8,482 nt of DNA from an uncultured Clostridia bacterium (GTDB lineage Bacteria; Bacillota; Clostridia; Lachnospirales; Lachnospiraceae): positions 1 to 8,482 of the forward strand of contig CAMJIC010000103.1 of NCBI GenBank assembly GCA_946405675.1, given 5' to 3'. Made by a program: the position numbers and the translations under genes. Shown here piece by piece: positions 5,322 to 8,482 of this stretch; the stretch's first letter is position 1, and the number at the start of each line of letters is the position of its first letter. The notes under the pieces are model-generated. The model was given only the letters and a program-made list of their open reading frames with translations, was not told where the DNA came from and ran no database searches.

Positions 5322-6995
5322 TCATGCCTCTTCAATCACACAGGTGTGATGCTTGAAATCAGGTTTGTCATTCGGAGCATCCTTGTCGTAGTTAATCCCA
5401 ACAAGGAGAATGTTCCCTTTATAGTGCTCCAGTCTGTCCGGATATTCCTGCCTTTTGATCTGGGAAATGGCACCTTCCGGAGTCTTGTCATACTTCAGTT
5501 CAACCACCAGTACAGGAACATTTAAATACCCCGGGGCGGGTAAGAACACGATATCCGCATATCCTTTGCCCGAGTCCAGCTCCGGGATGATCGTGTAGTA
5601 CTTCCTTGCGGCATAGTAGGCCAACTGGACCGCGTAACTGAGCGCCGCCTCGTCGTTGTAGGTTTTATTTCCGGCACGGTTGTGGGTTTTCTCCAGCAGC
5701 CTGGCGACCTTCTCCGCATCCTTTTCCCAAGTGGCCTTTACCAGCTCCTGTGATGTTTTGAATGCTTCGAATGCTTCCGCCCATTCTTCTCCTTTCGTGG
5801 ATGTTTTGAATTCATCCAGGATCTCTTTGTTGGGAATAAAGACTTCGCCAGTTTCATCGTCATATCCCAGGTAACCGAGGTGGATGAGAAGAGACAGAAT
5901 ATCATCCCTGCTGTGGAAGGTGGTCATGTCGTTCTGATAGGCGGAAGTATCGATCTTCAGTCTGCCTCCATCCATCAGAAGTGCTACGGCATCCTTCAGC
6001 CCGTCATAATCCATCCGAATATACTCTGCCAGAGCCTCGTACGTTTCTGTTTTGTTCCAGTAGTTCATGATGCGGCCGGTGAGAACAGCCTTCACAACAG
6101 ACAACGGACTGTATAAGGCATACCTTTTTGCAACAGGTGAATATCCGGTTTCAGTCAGCATTGCGTGATCAGGATCCGGCGGTATAACATCACATAACTC
6201 ATAGCCGTCATACCAGTCCTTGATTTTTTTAAAATCCCGTCCATATCTCCTGCATAACTCCAGGACTTCGTTTTCAGTAAACCCTGTATATGATGCCAGC
6301 TGCATAGGAGCGATCATAGAATACTCATCAAACATATTCAAGGCGGAATGCTTTCCATACTTTTTGATCGGAAGAATCCCGGTCATATAAGCCAGGGCGA
6401 CATATGGCTTGTTCTTCAGCCAGTCTCTGAGGAAATCAAGATATCTTTTCTGTCCGTTCTGATCGTCTTGCCATTCTCTGAAAACCGCGTCCCACTCATC
6501 AAGGACGATCACAAACTGTCTGCCGGACTTTCTGTAGAATCTGTCAAAGCTGAAAACAAAATCAGCGGGATCATACTTTGTATCCGGATAGGTTTCCTCA
6601 AGCTCATCCAGAACACGTTTCCTGATTAAGGCAATTACATCTTCAATCTTATGCTCCCGATTCAAAAAATCTGTCATCACAAGACGTATCACATCGAAAT
6701 GCCCCAGATATTCATCCCATCTGATCGTTCTGTCTCTAATCTGACTCGGCTGGCACCTGGACACTTTTCTTTTTTCAAACAGTTCCCTGCTGTCCGCTTC
6801 CCTGTCATAATAAGCGCAGATCATATCTGCCGCCATGGTTTTTCCGAATCTGCGGGGACGGGAAACGCTGACAAATCTCTGTTCTGTATTTACCACAGTA
6901 TTCAGATACTGAATCATTTCAGTTTTGTCTACAAACAGCTCGGAATTAACCGCCATCTGAAAGCTCCTTTTTCCAGGATTCAGATACGTTCCCAT
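5322..6995 (-). CDS. AAA-ATPase-like protein with C-terminal PD-(D/E)XK nuclease domain (intact)
   Basis: A full-length 557-aa member of the AAA-ATPase-like / PD-(D/E)XK family abundant in gut Clostridia and Bacteroidetes. In order: FVDKTEMI (21-28), Walker A SRPRRFGKT (45-53), Walker B FVIVLDEWD (161-169), a TGILPI sensor-like segment (205-210), WYDGY (261-265) at the start of the helical middle region, and a C-terminal nuclease fold with Asp481 (GYADIVFLP), Glu499-X-Lys501 (VVELKYDK) and Gln512. All core catalytic residues appear kept. It has no signal peptide or membrane segment, so it is cytosolic. A strong AGGAGG lies 5 nt before ATG 6995, better than its neighbours' sites. It sits 124 bp after the nitrogenase-like gene and before hydF, in the same direction, and probably arrived as an insertion. 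It belongs to a different subgroup from the broken copy at 72-1113, so the two are not a recent duplication. The molecular role is unproven. Confidence 0.9.
   Translation of the reverse strand: MGTYLNPGKRSFQMAVNSELFVDKTEMIQYLNTVVNTEQRFVSVSRPRRFGKTMAADMICAYYDREADSRELFEKRKVSRCQPSQIRDRTIRWDEYLGHFDVIRLVMTDFLNREHKIEDVIALIRKRVLDELEETYPDTKYDPADFVFSFDRFYRKSGRQFVIVLDEWDAVFREWQDDQNGQKRYLDFLRDWLKNKPYVALAYMTGILPIKKYGKHSALNMFDEYSMIAPMQLASYTGFTENEVLELCRRYGRDFKKIKDWYDGYELCDVIPPDPDHAMLTETGYSPVAKRYALYSPLSVVKAVLTGRIMNYWNKTETYEALAEYIRMDYDGLKDAVALLMDGGRLKIDTSAYQNDMTTFHSRDDILSLLIHLGYLGYDDETGEVFIPNKEILDEFKTSTKGEEWAEAFEAFKTSQELVKATWEKDAEKVARLLEKTHNRAGNKTYNDEAALSYAVQLAYYAARKYYTIIPELDSGKGYADIVFLPAPGYLNVPVLVVELKYDKTPEGAISQIKRQEYPDRLEHYKGNILLVGINYDKDAPNDKPDFKHHTCVIEEA
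5760..5777. repeat. In-frame 9-bp tandem repeat
   Basis: gaatgcttc is repeated head to tail (5760-5768 and 5769-5777) inside the intact ATPase-nuclease gene and encodes EAFEAF. The unit is a multiple of three, so it leaves the frame open, in contrast to the 10-bp duplication in the broken relative. Confidence 0.75.
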
Positions 6996-7000
6996 GATAT

Positions 7001-7006
7001 CCTCCT
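7001..7006 (-). promoter_or_regulatory. Strong Shine-Dalgarno site of the intact ATPase-nuclease gene
   Basis: The complement reads AGGAGG, 5 nt upstream of the ATG at 6995. This is the only full consensus ribosome binding site I see in the window and it fixes the start of this gene. No convincing promoter is visible in the 124 bp between this gene and the nitrogenase-like gene. Confidence 0.85.
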
Positions 7007-7119
7007 ATCCTTACGATAAACCATACAGTAAAATGTCTTGTTGTGCGCCTTCTCCAGCTTAAATCACTCCATTTCCGTATCCGGCGGGTTAACATCTCCG
7101 CTCCGTCGCGGTCATTATT

Positions 7120-8313
7120 TCACGTAAAATGAGACTGAATCCGGTTGAGGTACATCCTCCCGGACAGGGCAAAATGCGGCAGTTCTTCAAACTGTGCCCC
7201 TTCCCTGCAGGCATCCGCCAGCATGGGGTCGGCGCATACCGCGTCATAGCAGCCAAGCGCCTCCCTGATCTGCAGTTCTCCTGCCGGACGGACTGTCTGA
7301 TCCGGGACCAGTCCCCTCACGGTTTCCGTCAGGGGAACCAGGCTGCAAGGCTCATGATCCGTGAGGATCCTGTCTGCGGCAAGGGAACCCATCGTGACCG
7401 GTTCCCCTGCCACGCATCTGCCCCCTTTCCTTCCCTGGGTCCGGCTCATGACCTCCAGGTACGGGACACTGCTCCTTCCATCACGGGCAGCTTTTTCCAG
7501 CGCTTCATAGAGGACAGGCGCGAAAGCTCCGCAGGGGATCCCTGCAACATATGGCATCCCGAAGGTCTCCTCCAGCCATCTGGCAGCTTCGATCCCGCAG
7601 GAGGATACCACCAGATTGGCATCCGCAAGGTGAGACCTCTTCAGCTCTTCCAGCGTGCATCCCATGGCCCAGGAGCTCACCACCTCAAACCCGTTCTGCT
7701 CCAGAAGAAGGCGCAGCTGCTTCGACTCACCAGGCGCTGTAAAGTCAAGGGGTGTCATGCCGATGATGTTGACACGGATCCTTTCGTCTGCGGCGGGCAC
7801 ACTCCTTCGGAGCCGGAGCCGGTCGATATCCGGCTTGTCTTTGCCTGGTGCGGGGACGAGCATCCTGGCAAGCTGCCGGAATGCCTGCGCGGCTCCTGCG
7901 GTATAATCGTGCATCGCGTTCGTTTCCACGTGGAAGCAAGGGATCGAGGTTCTTGCGTTCACCTGCGCGCAGATGGCACGGAAATCTGTCCCGATCAGCC
8001 ACGGGACAGGGGAATTGGCGATTGCGATAAAAGCCGGATGGAACTCTTTTGCGCATTCTTCGATATCCCGGATCAGCCTGCTGTCATTGCCGGTGATGGC
8101 ATCCATCTGGGTCAGGCCTGACAAAAAGATCAGGCTTTCCATTTCCGACCACCGGATCTCATCATGGGTATTGTAGGTGGAATTGCAGCCGGAGGGATCA
8201 TGCATCACGACCATGCCCCCAAGCTCATACAGGGCAGAACACACCCCAGACACATCTCCCGTATAGACGGGAAGGCTCCAAAATGACTGCGTCTTCCATG
8301 TTTCCTTTGCCAT
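7120..8313 (-). CDS. Nitrogenase component 1-like oxidoreductase (NifD/NifK/NifE superfamily)
   Basis: A 397-aa protein of the nitrogenase component 1 superfamily. The N-terminus VYTGDVSGVCSALYELGG...HDPSGCNSTYNTHDE resembles the cluster-binding region of NifD/NifK-like proteins, with Cys25 and Cys43 in positions expected for two bridging-cluster ligands. Where NifD has its third ligand (before GLIGDD), this protein reads MDAITGNDSRLI, without cysteine. Further family-like parts are IAIANSPVPWLIGTDF (97-112), NIIGMTPLDF (183-192), NLVVSSCGIEAARWLEETFG (233-252) and AGEPVTMGSLAADRI (302-316). It is shorter than true NifD/NifK (about 480-520 aa), and no nifH or nifB is in the window, so nitrogen fixation is not implied. 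Uncharacterised clostridial homologues with a NifH-like partner are the best match from memory. The ATG at 8313 has GAGGGAG eight nt upstream (8322-8328). The reaction and substrate are unknown. Confidence 0.85.
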   Translation of the reverse strand: MAKETWKTQSFWSLPVYTGDVSGVCSALYELGGMVVMHDPSGCNSTYNTHDEIRWSEMESLIFLSGLTQMDAITGNDSRLIRDIEECAKEFHPAFIAIANSPVPWLIGTDFRAICAQVNARTSIPCFHVETNAMHDYTAGAAQAFRQLARMLVPAPGKDKPDIDRLRLRRSVPAADERIRVNIIGMTPLDFTAPGESKQLRLLLEQNGFEVVSSWAMGCTLEELKRSHLADANLVVSSCGIEAARWLEETFGMPYVAGIPCGAFAPVLYEALEKAARDGRSSVPYLEVMSRTQGRKGGRCVAGEPVTMGSLAADRILTDHEPCSLVPLTETVRGLVPDQTVRPAGELQIREALGCYDAVCADPMLADACREGAQFEELPHFALSGRMYLNRIQSHFT

Positions 8314-8348
8314 CCTGTCTTCTCCCTCTTCCTTCCTCTTTCATACCG

Positions 8349-8482
8349 TCAACTGGCTGTTCCCTGCGGTCTGTCCACAATTTTCGGAATGAAATTGCAC
8401 TCACAGGACGTTGGCGGCAGGGATAAATCCTTATTGCAAGTCACACCATCAAAGCCCCTCTGACCGCCCGAAAGCCTGCTAG
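8349..8482 (-). CDS. Possible C-terminal end of an upstream gene, cut by the window edge
   Basis: One minus-strand frame is open from the window edge to a TGA at 8349-8351 (43 codons), ending 35 bp before the nitrogenase-like start, as expected for the preceding gene of an operon. The tail contains VTCNKDLSLPPTSCECNF, with three cysteines, followed by IPKIVDRPQGTAS. I do not recognise it. A 43-codon open stretch can occur by chance, and codon third positions are only slightly G/C-rich, so this is a weak call. If real, a second nitrogenase-like subunit or a NifH-like partner would be natural candidates. Confidence 0.28.
   Translation of the reverse strand, partial: SRLSGGQRGFDGVTCNKDLSLPPTSCECNFIPKIVDRPQGTAS

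Noticed and set aside
4488..5525. A 345-codon plus-strand open frame opposite hydF
   Set aside because: It mirrors the well-supported hydF coding sequence, runs on into the ATPase gene's 3' end, and its translation has no recognisable domain; it is a shadow of codon usage.
6996..7119. A promoter or terminator between the nitrogenase-like and ATPase-nuclease genes
   Set aside because: Only a 4-bp stem (CCGC/GCGG) and poor -35/-10 matches are visible; nothing strong enough to call.
7129..8121. A 330-codon plus-strand open frame opposite the nitrogenase-like gene
   Set aside because: It is antisense to a clear family member, has low-complexity arginine/proline-rich translation and no recognisable motif.

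Overview
This window looks like part of a chromosome from an anaerobic, gut-type clostridium, most likely Lachnospiraceae. Evidence: [FeFe]-hydrogenase maturation genes hydF and hydE, a clostridial nitrogenase component 1-like protein, moderate G+C of about half by eye, purine-rich Shine-Dalgarno sites, and several genes of the ATPase/PD-(D/E)XK and Rpn/transposase-like families that are heavily multiplied in gut Clostridia. The genus is an inference. Every gene I can support lies on the minus strand, so transcription runs from high to low coordinates.

Layout in transcription order. At the right edge (8349-8482) is a possible last stretch of an upstream gene. Next is a nitrogenase component 1-like gene (8313-7120), then an intact AAA-ATPase-like/PD-(D/E)XK gene of 557 aa (6995-5322). 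The recognisable metabolic block follows: hydF (5258-4032), hydE (3945-2737) and a HAD-family phosphatase (2710-2018), close enough to be one transcript. Downstream are two decayed genes. One is an Rpn/PD-(D/E)XK transposase-like gene damaged near its N-terminus (2006-1253). The other is an ATPase/PD-(D/E)XK gene (1113-72) that has lost its middle domain and is also frameshifted by a 10-bp tandem duplication.

How the genes work together. HydF (GTPase scaffold) and HydE (radical SAM enzyme) act with HydG, which is not in the window, to build the di-iron subcluster of [FeFe] hydrogenase. Both keep all the cluster-binding cysteines and histidines I can check, so the pathway is probably active. 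The HAD phosphatase is probably a co-transcribed housekeeping or metabolite-repair enzyme. The nitrogenase-like protein has an unknown substrate. Its adjacency to hydF/hydE is suggestive of shared Fe-S biology, but an ATPase-nuclease gene separates them.

The most striking feature is the amount of short tandem duplication: a nine-unit 15-bp minisatellite forming the N-terminal extension of HydE, a 29-bp repeat making the HydE C-terminal tail and the upstream region of the HAD gene, a repeated block at the hydE start, an in-frame 9-bp repeat in the intact ATPase gene, and the 10-bp repeat that breaks the other one. I see no tRNA, rRNA, CRISPR array or classical insertion sequence.
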